Of a DNA stretch of 64,000 bases, positions 15,609 to 24,162 are shown one piece after another. The stretch is from Bog-473 sp963828825 (GTDB lineage: Bacteria > Actinomycetota > Acidimicrobiia > Acidimicrobiales > RAAP-2). The notes beneath the pieces were generated by a model. That model did no database searches, was not told where the DNA came from, and saw only the letters and a list, made by a program, of their open reading frames with translations. The translations under genes were made by a program, and so were the position numbers. The number at the start of each line of letters is the position of its first letter. The first letter of the stretch is position 1. The stretch is taken from NCBI GenBank assembly GCA_963828825.1, contig CAWHGF010000002.1, forward strand, positions 434,001 to 498,000, read 5' to 3'.

Positions 15609-16861
15609 GCACACTCCTGTTCGAACGGTCGCTCCCCCGCTACGCAGCGGCCCGGGTCGTGTCGTCGCTGGGCTCGGGTCGGGGCGCCGGTGTCGGCCCG
15701 CTGCGCCTGGTCGAGCAGGACGCCCCGGCGGTGCCGGCAGCCGGCTGGGTGCACGTCGAACCCGTCCTCTCGGGAATCTGCGGGTCCGACCTGGCCACGC
15801 TGGACGGACGGAGCTCGCGCTACTTCGAGGACATCGTCTCCTTTCCCTTCGTGCCGGGCCACGAAGTCGTCGGCACGCTCACCGAGGACGCCACCGGCGC
15901 CCAGGGAGACCCGCTCCCCACCGGCAGCCGCGTGGTCCTGCAACCGGTGCTCGGGTGCGCCGCCCGGGGGATCGAACCGCCGTGCCCCGCCTGCCAAGCC
16001 GGGCACGTGGGCAACTGCGGACATGTCGCCTTCGGCCACATCCGCCCCGGCCTGCAGACGGGCTTCTGCGCCGACACCGGAGGCGGCTGGTCGAGCTCGG
16101 GGCTCGTGGCGCACTCCAGCCAGCTCTATGCAGTGCCCGACGGTCTCAGCGACGAAGACGCGGTGACGGTCGAACCGGTGGCCTGCGCGGTGCACGCCGT
16201 GCTCGGCGCACCGATCACCGAGGGTGACGTCGTGGCAATCGTCGGGGCGGGCACGCTCGGCCTGCTCGTCACCGCAGCCCTCACGCATCTTGTCGGCCTG
16301 GGTCGCTGCCCGACGCCCGCGGCCGTGCTCGTCGGGGCCCGCTACGCCCATCAGCAGCGTCTGGCCCGCGAGTTGGGGTGCACGGAGGCGCTGCCCGCCG
16401 ACCAGCTGGGCCGCGCCGTCCGCCGGCACTCGCGCTCGCTGTCCTACGGCGGGGCGTCGGGGGTGACGGCGACACTCTCGAGCGGCGCCGATGTGGTGAT
16501 CGACTGCGTGGGCAGCCCCGAGTCGATTGCGCAGTCTCTGGCCATGGTGCGGCCGCGGGGCACGGTGGCACTGGTCGGCATGCCGGGCAAGGTGACGGTG
16601 GACCTCGCCCCCCTCTGGCACCGCGAGGTCCGCTTGGCCGGGGCCTACGCCTACGGGACGGAGCGGAGCCCCGGAGCGGACGAGGGCATCTCCACCTTCT
16701 CGCTGGCCTTCGACGTCGCCGCCGCGCAGCACACCGGGCAGCTGGTGTCGGCCACCTACCCACTGGCGCGTTTCGAAGACGCCGTCGCCCACGCAGGCAG
16801 CGCCGGCCGCCGTGGGGCCGTCAAGATCGCATTCGACGTACGGAAAGGACCGATCCGATGA
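15605..16861 (+). CDS. zinc-dependent alcohol dehydrogenase (MDR family)
   Basis: A 418-aa medium-chain dehydrogenase. The catalytic zinc ligand motif 'GICGSDLATL' and 'GHEVVG' are present; 'CPACQAGHVGNCGH' resembles the structural zinc loop, and 'IVGAGTLGLL' is the NAD(P) fold. It is translationally coupled to the upstream reductase-HAD gene and the downstream LarA-like gene (ATGA overlaps on both sides). In this operon it could interconvert the alcohol and aldehyde made by the reductase, but the substrate cannot be read from sequence. Confidence 0.87.
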   Translation: MSTLLFERSLPRYAAARVVSSLGSGRGAGVGPLRLVEQDAPAVPAAGWVHVEPVLSGICGSDLATLDGRSSRYFEDIVSFPFVPGHEVVGTLTEDATGAQGDPLPTGSRVVLQPVLGCAARGIEPPCPACQAGHVGNCGHVAFGHIRPGLQTGFCADTGGGWSSSGLVAHSSQLYAVPDGLSDEDAVTVEPVACAVHAVLGAPITEGDVVAIVGAGTLGLLVTAALTHLVGLGRCPTPAAVLVGARYAHQQRLARELGCTEALPADQLGRAVRRHSRSLSYGGASGVTATLSSGADVVIDCVGSPESIAQSLAMVRPRGTVALVGMPGKVTVDLAPLWHREVRLAGAYAYGTERSPGADEGISTFSLAFDVAAAQHTGQLVSATYPLARFEDAVAHAGSAGRRGAVKIAFDVRKGPIR

Positions 16862-18447
16862 GTCGCCGTCCAGGCTTCGTCCTCGAGGTGGACAGATCGA
16901 CGCCACCGACACTGTTCTGGAGCGGCGAGGGCTTCGGCCTCGAGACGCTGCCCGAAGGCAGTCGCGTCATTTACGCCCCTGAGCCAATGAAGGCGATCGA
17001 GGATCCGCACCGCGCCATCCGCCACGCGTTGCTGCACCCCGAGGGCGACCGCGACCCGTTGCCGGCTCTCCTCCGCCCGGGTATGAAGCTCACGATCTGC
17101 TTCGACGACGTCTCGCTGCCGCTGCCACCAATGGAGGCACCCGACATCCGTCAGATGGTGATCGAGACCGTGCTCGACATGGCGGCGGAGGCCGGCGTCG
17201 ACGACCTGGAGCTAGTGGCTGCGCTGGCTCTGCATCGCCGCATGACGGAGGACGAGCTACGCCACGCCCTGGGCGACCGGGTCTATGACGCCTTCGCCCC
17301 CCACGGCCTGCTGACCCAGCACGACGCCGAGGACCCTGGCAACCTCCTCTTCATCGGCGAGACAGACCAGGGCGAGGAGGTGGAGATCAACAAGCGGGCC
17401 GCCACCTCGGACCTGCTGGTCTACGTCAACATCAACCTGGTCTCCATGGACGGTGGCCACAAGAGCGTGGCGACGGGGCTGGCCAGCTACCGCAGCCTGC
17501 GCCACCACCACAACCCGCAGACGATGCGCCATTCGAAATCGTTCATGGACCAGCCGGCCTCCGAGTTGCACTCGTCGAACTGGCGCATGGGCCGACTCAT
17601 CGCGGAGTCGGGGGTGAAGATCTTCCAGATCGAGACGACGCTCAACAACGACACGTTCCCCTCGAACTTCGGATTCCTGCAGAAGCGGGAATGGGAGTGG
17701 TCGCTGCGCGACCGCGCCACCTATGCGGCCACGTCGACGGCGCTGTCCAAGGTGCCGCCGCGCCTGGCCCGTCAGATCTTTCACTCCATCCGCTCCCCCC
17801 ACGCCCTGACCTCGGTGCAGGCGGGCGAGGTGGAGGCCGTCCACGCGCTCACCACGGCCAACGTCTGGGCCCAGCAGGGGGTCGACGTCGAGGGCCAGAC
17901 CGACATCCTCACCATGGGCCTGCCCTACATCTGCCCCTACAACGTGAACTCCATCATGAACCCGATCCTCGTGGCCTGTCTCGGTCTCGGCTACTTCTTC
18001 AACATGTACCGCGGGAAGCCGCTCGTGCGCGAGGGCGGAGTGGTGATCATGAAGCACCCGACCCGACCCGAGTTCCACCCCGGCCATCACCCGAGCTACA
18101 TCGACTTCTACGAGCAGGTGCTGACACAGACGGTTGACCCGGTGCAGATGCACAAGGAGTTCGAGGAGTCCTTCGCCACCGACCCGTGGTACGTGCACCT
18201 CTACCGGACCGGCCACGCCTACCACGGCGTGCATCCCTTCTACATGTGGTACTGGTGCGCGCACGCGATGGCGCACCTGGGCCGCGTCATCGTCGTCGGT
18301 GGCGACAGCAAGGCCGTGCGCCGGCTCGGCTTCTCACCGGCGAGCTCACTGGACGACGCCCTCGAGATCGCCTCCGACGTCGTCGGACCCTCGCCCACCT
18401 TGACCCACATGCACAACCCGCCGATCTTGATGTCGGACGTGCACTGA
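16858..18447 (+). CDS. LarA-like DUF2088 protein (nickel-pincer racemase/epimerase superfamily)
   Basis: 529 aa, longer than typical LarA (~425). The DUF2088 pattern is visible: 'FDDVSLPLPPMEAPDI', 'ALALHRRMTEDE' with the conserved His, and 'GGHKSVATGL' with the conserved Lys after Gly-Gly. LarA homologues use a nickel-pincer nucleotide for 2-hydroxyacid racemisation or epimerisation. No larB, larC or larE cofactor genes are nearby, so they would have to be elsewhere. The ATG start overlaps the dehydrogenase stop, and the stop overlaps the acyltransferase ATG. The substrate is unknown; the context suggests a lipid-linked hydroxyacid or polyol. Confidence 0.78.
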   Translation: MSRRPGFVLEVDRSTPPTLFWSGEGFGLETLPEGSRVIYAPEPMKAIEDPHRAIRHALLHPEGDRDPLPALLRPGMKLTICFDDVSLPLPPMEAPDIRQMVIETVLDMAAEAGVDDLELVAALALHRRMTEDELRHALGDRVYDAFAPHGLLTQHDAEDPGNLLFIGETDQGEEVEINKRAATSDLLVYVNINLVSMDGGHKSVATGLASYRSLRHHHNPQTMRHSKSFMDQPASELHSSNWRMGRLIAESGVKIFQIETTLNNDTFPSNFGFLQKREWEWSLRDRATYAATSTALSKVPPRLARQIFHSIRSPHALTSVQAGEVEAVHALTTANVWAQQGVDVEGQTDILTMGLPYICPYNVNSIMNPILVACLGLGYFFNMYRGKPLVREGGVVIMKHPTRPEFHPGHHPSYIDFYEQVLTQTVDPVQMHKEFEESFATDPWYVHLYRTGHAYHGVHPFYMWYWCAHAMAHLGRVIVVGGDSKAVRRLGFSPASSLDDALEIASDVVGPSPTLTHMHNPPILMSDVH

Positions 18448-19418
18448 TGGCGGCCCCGGGGCTACGGGGTCGCATTCGGTCGGCCCGCTTCCCTCTCGCC
18501 GCACCCTCCTGGCCGACGACGGTCGAGCGACCCGATCCCGAACGCAAGGTGGGGCTCGACTACGACCACGAGTGGTCGCGCCGCTATCCCGTCCGGCTGG
18601 CCCGGGCGGTGGTCATGGACAACGTCACCCGACCGACGGCCCGACTGCTGGCGCCCGCGACGGTACGCGGACTCGAGCACCTCCAGCACGTTGAGGGGCC
18701 CGTGATCTTCGCGGCCAACCATGCCAGCCACATCGACACCCCCTTGTTGCTCACGACCTTGCCGGTGGAGTTCCGCCACCGCACCGTGGTGGCGGCGGCC
18801 TCGGACTACTTCTTCGATCGCACCTGGAAGTCGGTGCTGTGGTCGTTCGCGCTGGCCGCGATACCGATCGAGCGCAGCAAGGTGAACCGGAAGTCGGCCG
18901 ACACGGCAGCCGAGCTGGTCGGGGACGGCTGGAGCCTCGTCATATTCCCAGAGGGCGGCCGCTCACCCGACGGCTGGACACAGCCGTTCCGGGGCGGGGC
19001 CGCCTACCTGGCGCGACGAACAGGGCGTCCGGTCGTGCCGGTGTACCTCCACGGGACGCGGCACGTGCTGCCGAAGACGGCGGAACCGGGCGCGCGTGCA
19101 CCTGGCGGGTCCGGCACCGAGGCCCAGCGGGGGCGGCGGCTGCGCCGCTCCCCCATCGCCGTCCTCTTCGGGGCGCCGATGACGCCGGACGAAGGCGAGA
19201 ACGCACATCGTTTCTCGGACCGGGTCGAGGCCGCGGTCGCCAGCCTGTCACGGGAGGTCCACTCGGACTGGTGGCAGGCCAGGCGCTCGGTTAGCGCAGT
19301 GGCGCCGGTCGAGGGGGCCGAGACGGCGCACCGGGGACCGGTGGCGTCGCCCTGGCGTCGGGCCTGGGCTCTCGACGATCCGCCGTCGCGGGAGCGGGGC
19401 TCGGAGTGGCCGGACTGA
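18447..19418 (+). CDS. lysophospholipid acyltransferase family protein (PlsC-like)
   Basis: 323 aa with the acyltransferase motifs 'NHASHID' (H-X4-D catalytic pair, ~residue 93) and 'FPEGGRSPDG'. Family members transfer acyl groups from acyl-CoA or acyl-ACP to glycerol phosphates or other alcohols at the membrane. I chose ATG 18447, overlapping the upstream stop (TGATG), over a longer frame inside the LarA-like gene. It is the last gene of the operon. The C-terminal ~60 residues are low-complexity and poorly conserved in character. Confidence 0.85.
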   Translation: MAAPGLRGRIRSARFPLAAPSWPTTVERPDPERKVGLDYDHEWSRRYPVRLARAVVMDNVTRPTARLLAPATVRGLEHLQHVEGPVIFAANHASHIDTPLLLTTLPVEFRHRTVVAAASDYFFDRTWKSVLWSFALAAIPIERSKVNRKSADTAAELVGDGWSLVIFPEGGRSPDGWTQPFRGGAAYLARRTGRPVVPVYLHGTRHVLPKTAEPGARAPGGSGTEAQRGRRLRRSPIAVLFGAPMTPDEGENAHRFSDRVEAAVASLSREVHSDWWQARRSVSAVAPVEGAETAHRGPVASPWRRAWALDDPPSRERGSEWPD

Positions 19419-19480
19419 CCAGCTGAGGTTCGGTCAGGCCGTCGGTCGGGGACGTCCGCTGGATCGACGACGAGGTGGGC

Positions 19481-19948
19481 TCAGAGCAGGGAACGCGAGA
19501 CGAGGATCGTCGTCTCGGCCAGTCCGGCGTCGCGGTGCACCAGTCCGACCTGGTACTCGGGGTCCCGGATCATGTCGACGAAGGCGTCGGTCCCCGGGTA
19601 CTGCATGATGGCGATCTGGTCCCAGGGAGCGGTCGGGCCGATCAGGACCTGGAGCACGTCGTCGTAGAGGACGAGCGCCCCGCCCCTCCGGACGACGTGG
19701 TCCAGCGCGACTGCCCCGTAGCGGCCGTAGGCCTCGGCGCCGGTGAGACCGGCGCCGGCCAACTCATGTCCCTCCGGATACCGCGCCGCGGCGCGGTAGG
19801 ACAACAGATTCACGAACTGCAGGGGCCCGTCCTCGCCGGACGCCAGCAACGCCCGCAGCTGATCCTCGCCGGGATTGATGCCCCCGAAGCCGTGCGCTCC
19901 CAGCTCGCGGATCAGCGCGCCCACCTCCTCCTCGCTCCACTGCGCCAC
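19481..19948 (-). CDS. DUF1330-family small protein
   Basis: A 155-aa dimeric alpha-beta-barrel-like protein. The core 'QFVNLLSYR' and 'WDQIAIMQYPGTDAFVDMI' matches DUF1330 proteins, which share the ferredoxin-like fold of monooxygenase and stress-related proteins. No catalytic residues are defined for the family. Convergent with the PlsC-like gene and divergent from the metallo-beta-lactamase gene. Confidence 0.75.
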   Translation of the reverse strand: MAQWSEEEVGALIRELGAHGFGGINPGEDQLRALLASGEDGPLQFVNLLSYRAAARYPEGHELAGAGLTGAEAYGRYGAVALDHVVRRGGALVLYDDVLQVLIGPTAPWDQIAIMQYPGTDAFVDMIRDPEYQVGLVHRDAGLAETTILVSRSLL

Positions 19949-20058
19949 GTTGACTCCTCCCGGGACGGCGTGCCGCGGGATGGTAGCAAGCGTGCCAGGC
20001 TGGGGCCGCCCGTCCGACCTAGGGTGCGCTGCGATCGCGAATCCAGGAGGCGTATCCC

Positions 20059-20892
20059 ATGCAGACGATCATCCTCGGCAGTGGCAGCCCGCTGCCCGAT
20101 CCCGGGCGCGCCGGGCCGTCGACCCTGGTGCGCACCGGCGCGGGCGATCTGCTCTTCGACTGCGGGCGTGGCGTCCTCATGCGTGCCGCCGCCGCCGGCT
20201 CGGCCGCGGGAGCGCTGCGCGGGCTCTTCCTGACCCACCTGCACAGCGATCACACCACCGACCTCAACGACGTCTTCACATCGCGCTGGATCACGTCCTT
20301 CCAGCCCCAACCGCTCCCCGTCTACGGCCCGGTCGGCACGGCGTCGCTGCTGCAGGCAACCGAGGCCATGCTGGAGCTCGACATCGGCTACCGCCTGACC
20401 CACCACGACGATCTGCAGTGGCGGCCGTCGGCAGAGGTGGTCGAATGCGAACGCGGCACGGTGCTGCAGGACGCGGAGGTCCGGATCACCGCCGCGCCCA
20501 CCGATCACGCCCCGGTTCGCCCCACCGTGGGCTTCCGGGTGGAGGAGGGCGCACGGTCCGTCGTCATCGCGGGTGACACGGTCCCGTGCGCCGGGCTGGA
20601 CGAGCTCTGTGCCGGCGCAGACATGCTCGTGCACACGGTGGTGCGACCCGATCTGATCGAACCGATCGGCCTGCCCCGGCTACTCGACGTCCTCGACTAC
20701 CACTCGTCGGTCGAGGACGCGGCGCAGACTGCGGCGCGCGGCGCCGTGGGGACCCTCGTCCTCACCCACCTCGTCCCGGCGCCGCAGCCGGGGACCGAAC
20801 CGGAATGGATCGCACTGGCCAGCAAGCACTTCGACGGGACGGTGGTCCTGGCCCACGACCTCCTGACGCTGGACGTGGGCCCGGCCGCCTGA
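20059..20892 (+). CDS. metallo-beta-lactamase fold hydrolase (RNase Z / arylsulfatase-like)
   Basis: 277 aa. The metal site 'THLHSDH' (~residue 57) is followed by conserved Asp and His ligands ('AGDTVP', 'LTHLVP'). The short N terminus before 'ILGSGSP' is typical of the ElaC/AtsA branch. Members hydrolyse phosphodiesters or sulfate and ester bonds; the substrate is unknown. A GGAGG site precedes ATG 20059. It ends 6 bp before the methyltransferase start. Confidence 0.85.
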   Translation: MQTIILGSGSPLPDPGRAGPSTLVRTGAGDLLFDCGRGVLMRAAAAGSAAGALRGLFLTHLHSDHTTDLNDVFTSRWITSFQPQPLPVYGPVGTASLLQATEAMLELDIGYRLTHHDDLQWRPSAEVVECERGTVLQDAEVRITAAPTDHAPVRPTVGFRVEEGARSVVIAGDTVPCAGLDELCAGADMLVHTVVRPDLIEPIGLPRLLDVLDYHSSVEDAAQTAARGAVGTLVLTHLVPAPQPGTEPEWIALASKHFDGTVVLAHDLLTLDVGPAA

Positions 20893-20897
20893 CGTCC

Positions 20898-21723
20898 GTG
20901 TCCGACGTGTTCCGCGAGGCGTCGGCGTTCTACATGGCGGGCCGTCCGCCCTATTCGCGTCAACTCCTGTCCGTCCTGCGGGGCGAGCTGGGCCCGTACT
21001 CCGGCGGGCGCCTGCTCGATATCGGGTGCGGCCCGGGTGTCCTGACGCTCGAGCTGGCGCCGGCGTTTGACGAGTGCGTGGGCATCGATCCTGATCCCGG
21101 CATGCTCGCCGAGGGTCGGCGGCGGGCCGAGGAAGCGGGTCTCACGCGTCTGCGCTGGGTCGAGGGGACCGCCGAAAGGCTCGGCCAGCTCGACCTCGGC
21201 CCGTGCCGGCTGGTGACCTTCGGCCAGTCCTACCACTGGACGGCCGGCGTGCCGGTCCTCGATGCCGTCCATGCGCTTCTGGAGCCGGCGGGCGCCGTCG
21301 CCCTCGTCGGCCATCGGGTCGGGGGCGCCCGGAGCCGGCGGGGCCCGGACTGCCGAGGATCCCGGAGGCGGAGATAGGGGAGCTCGTGCGGCAGTTCGCC
21401 ACCGACGACGCGCTGCGCCTGAAGGCTCGACGCTCGGCACCCCACCTCCACGAAGCCGACCTGCGGGCGTCGCGCTTCGGTGCGTGCCGCACGATCTACG
21501 CACCCGGGCGCTCCGACCTCGTGCGCGATGTGGAGTCGGTCCTGGCGGGCTACTACTCGACGTCCTACGCCGCCCCACGCCACTTTGGGGCCCGCCGGGC
21601 CTCCTTCGAGGACGCGGTGCGGACGCTGCTGCGCGAACGCTCGCCGACAGGGCTGTTCTGGGACTGGCCGGGCGACACCGAGATCGTGCTGGCGTCGGCG
21701 TCGCCGCGGGCGGGACGGGGTAG
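20898..21723 (+). CDS. class I SAM-dependent methyltransferase, reading frame interrupted by indels
   Basis: Starts at GTG 20898 with motif I 'LLDIGCGPGVLTLE', the SAM-binding loop. The frame breaks at the G5 run 21321-21325: one extra G restores '...RPEPAGPGLPRIPEAEIG...' in the continuing frame. One extra G at 21717-21720 would then give a TAG at 21721, just before the convergent yccF stop, for a protein of about 275 aa, normal for the family. Both breaks being single missing Gs in G runs points to sequencing or assembly error, though a true pseudogene cannot be excluded. Confidence 0.7.
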
Positions 21724-21727
21724 GCAC

Positions 21728-22135
21728 TCAGAACACGATGGCCCCCGCCTGGGCACGCGGGTCGCTTGTCGGCACGATTTTCTTGCCCAACGGGGCGATG
21801 GCCACGGCGGCCAGTCTGAAGTTCCCGAGGCCGAGCGGGATGCCGATGATGGTGAGGCAGAGCACCACGCCGAGGAGCAGGTGGGACAGGGCCATCCACC
21901 ACCCCGCCAGGACGAACCACAGGACGTTGGCCACCGTGGAGGGTGCACCGGCCTCGGAGTTGCGCACGACGGCCCGCCCGAACGGCCACAACACGAATGC
22001 GGCCAGCCGGAAGCAGGCCAACCCGAAGGGGATGGTGATGATAAGGAGGCACAGCACCAGGCCGGCCAGCACGTACCCGATCGCCAGCCACAAGCCCGAG
22101 AGCACGAGCCAGAGCAGATTCAGCACCGTTCGCAT
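21728..22135 (-). CDS. YccF-domain inner-membrane protein
   Basis: 135 aa with two similar halves, each a hydrophobic pair ending in 'IPFGLACFRLA' and 'IPLGLGNFRLA', the hallmark duplicated YccF (DUF307) motif. It is predicted to sit in the cytoplasmic membrane. Function in the family is unknown. ATG 22135 follows a GGAGGAC site. Confidence 0.88.
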   Translation of the reverse strand: MRTVLNLLWLVLSGLWLAIGYVLAGLVLCLLIITIPFGLACFRLAAFVLWPFGRAVVRNSEAGAPSTVANVLWFVLAGWWMALSHLLLGVVLCLTIIGIPLGLGNFRLAAVAIAPLGKKIVPTSDPRAQAGAIVF

Positions 22136-22177
22136 CGAAGTCCGTCCTCCCCCGTACCTGTCCGTTCCGTCAGTTCT

Positions 22178-22921
22178 CTACGGGCGCCTGCGGCGGCGCT
22201 TGCCACCGACCGTCGCGAGCCGTTCCTCGCGCAGGCTCTCGGACGCCCCGTCGTCCAACGGGTCGAGCGGCACGTCGCCCCGTGCCCAGGAGAGCAGCCG
22301 GTCGGCGAACGCCGGATTGCGCGCCAGCACCGGACCGTGGAGGTACGTCCCGACGACGCGACCCTGCACGGCTCCCTCGCTCCCGTCGCCGTCGCCGTTG
22401 CCCACCCCGACGACGACCTGCCCCAGCGCCAGGGTCCCCTCCCGTCGCGACGTCGTGCCGCCGTGATTCTCGAAGCCGGTCAGGGTGGGCAGCGGTCCGA
22501 GCGACGACGGGTCCATCTCGACCAGCACTTCGCCCACCGCCCGCAGCCCGGTTCCCTTCAGCGTGTCGACGCCGAGGAGCCCGACTCCCTCATGCGGATC
22601 ACCAGCGGCGCCGGGGAACGTGCGCCCGACGATCTGGAACCCGGCGCAGACCGCCAGGACCACGGCACCACCCGCCACGCGCCGGGCCAGCGTGCCGTCC
22701 TCGATGAGTGTCCGCGCGGCGCGGACCTGCGGACCGTCCTCTCCCCCACCCAGGCAGTAGACGTCGGCCTCGGGAAGGCGACGGTCGGAGGGCGCCTGCA
22801 GCAGCTCGACGTCGAGGCCGCGCCAGGCAACCCGCCGGGCCAGCACCAGACCGTTCCCGCCGTCACCGTACGTGCCCAGCAGGTCGGGGTAGACGACTGC
22901 GATGCGCAACGGTTTCGTCAT
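22178..22921 (-). CDS. gatD: lipid II isoglutaminyl synthase, glutamine amidotransferase subunit GatD
   Basis: A 247-aa class I glutaminase. 'VLAVCAGFQIVG' holds the nucleophilic Cys, and 'YLHGPVLARNP' the catalytic His. With MurT it amidates the D-Glu of the lipid II stem peptide to D-isoglutamine, in the cytoplasm before flipping. The ATG overlaps the murT stop (ATGA), so the subunits are made together. The very basic C-terminal tail ('GGKRRRRRP') is slightly unusual. Confidence 0.92.
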   Translation of the reverse strand: MTKPLRIAVVYPDLLGTYGDGGNGLVLARRVAWRGLDVELLQAPSDRRLPEADVYCLGGGEDGPQVRAARTLIEDGTLARRVAGGAVVLAVCAGFQIVGRTFPGAAGDPHEGVGLLGVDTLKGTGLRAVGEVLVEMDPSSLGPLPTLTGFENHGGTTSRREGTLALGQVVVGVGNGDGDGSEGAVQGRVVGTYLHGPVLARNPAFADRLLSWARGDVPLDPLDDGASESLREERLATVGGKRRRRRP

Positions 22922-24162
22922 TCCGCCGCGCCCAGCAGGTCGTGGAAGGCGGTGTAGTTCCCGACGACATCGACCACACCGTCCCCGGGTTCCGACCCGC
23001 CGGCGGCGCGGCGGACGGCCTGCACGGGCTCGGGCTCGGTGGTGTGGGGCACTCCGCCATAGTGCAGACGGACCGACAGGTCACGGAAGCGGTCCCCGGT
23101 GGCCACCACGGGGCGATCGGCCAGGCGTTCGAAGGGGACGTCCCACAACCAGCTGGGGTCGGCACCATCGGCGATCCGCGCGTTGATGCTGACCACGACC
23201 GGCGCGTCCGACGCGGCCACGAGGTCGAGCAGCTCGTCCCAGCCCGCCGGGTTCTTGGCCAGCATCAGCCGGGCCCGCGCGTCGCCGAACGCGCGGACCG
23301 TAAAGCGACCCGCCACCTCCCGCACAGCTTCCATGGCGGCCAGGGCGTCGAGGGCGTCGATGCCGGACGCCTCGGCGGCCACGGCCGCCATCAACGCGTT
23401 GGACTGGTTGAACCGACCGGGCAACAAGAGTCGCAGGGGGGCCGTTCGCCCGTCGGCCCACTCGCCGCTCGCCACCCCGTCCGCCGTGAACACGAGAGTC
23501 GCCTCCGGGTCGGGACGGGCAAAGCCACAGCTCGCACACGACCAGTCGCCATCCGTGAACGCGATGCGGCCTTCGCAGGAAGGGCAGCCGACGGCATCGT
23601 GCTGCCAACGAAGGCCGGCACCCACCCAGTGCACGTCGCGGGCGGCGCCCGCCCCCCACACCACCAGGGGGTCGTCGGCGTTGGCCACGACGTGGGTGCG
23701 CGGGGCGGCCGCCAGCGCCGCCCGCCAACGCCCCGCGATCATGCGCACCTCGTTGGTCCGGTCGAGCTGGTCCCGCGACAGGTTGAGCAGCACCACCGTG
23801 GCGGCCGACGTGGCGGTGAGCACGCGGGGCAGGTAGACCTCGTCGGTCTCGAGAACCGCACGCGGGGCGTGGGACCCCGCCAGCGCGGCAACGTGCCCCG
23901 GGGGCATGTTCGAACCGGTCTCGTTGCTCACGACAGCGTCGCCCGTGGCGCCGAGCGCCACCGTGAGCAGCCGAGTCGTCGTGGTCTTCCCATTGGTGCC
24001 GGTGACGAGGGCGATCTGGTGTCCCGCGCTCAGGTGCTCGAGCAGGCGGGGGTCGAGCCGGAGCCCGGCCCGGCCACCGGCCACCGTGCCGTGGCCGCGC
24101 CCGAGCCGGCGCGAGGTGGCGTTGACGGCGCGCGTCGTGGCGCTGGCGAGCTGTGCCCTCAC
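22918..24162 (-). CDS. murT: lipid II isoglutaminyl synthase, Mur-ligase subunit MurT
   Basis: 414 aa. The ATP-binding P-loop is 'VTGTNGKTTTTRLL'. A four-cysteine zinc ribbon ('CPSCEGR', 'CASCGF') interrupts the Mur ligase central domain, diagnostic of MurT, and a DUF1727 domain follows at the C terminus. MurT activates the lipid II D-Glu carboxylate for amidation with ammonia from GatD. GTG 24162 is chosen because it overlaps the upstream stop (GTGA); the long upstream extension in this frame is antisense shadow. Confidence 0.92.
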   Translation of the reverse strand: MRAQLASATTRAVNATSRRLGRGHGTVAGGRAGLRLDPRLLEHLSAGHQIALVTGTNGKTTTTRLLTVALGATGDAVVSNETGSNMPPGHVAALAGSHAPRAVLETDEVYLPRVLTATSAATVVLLNLSRDQLDRTNEVRMIAGRWRAALAAAPRTHVVANADDPLVVWGAGAARDVHWVGAGLRWQHDAVGCPSCEGRIAFTDGDWSCASCGFARPDPEATLVFTADGVASGEWADGRTAPLRLLLPGRFNQSNALMAAVAAEASGIDALDALAAMEAVREVAGRFTVRAFGDARARLMLAKNPAGWDELLDLVAASDAPVVVSINARIADGADPSWLWDVPFERLADRPVVATGDRFRDLSVRLHYGGVPHTTEPEPVQAVRRAAGGSEPGDGVVDVVGNYTAFHDLLGAAE

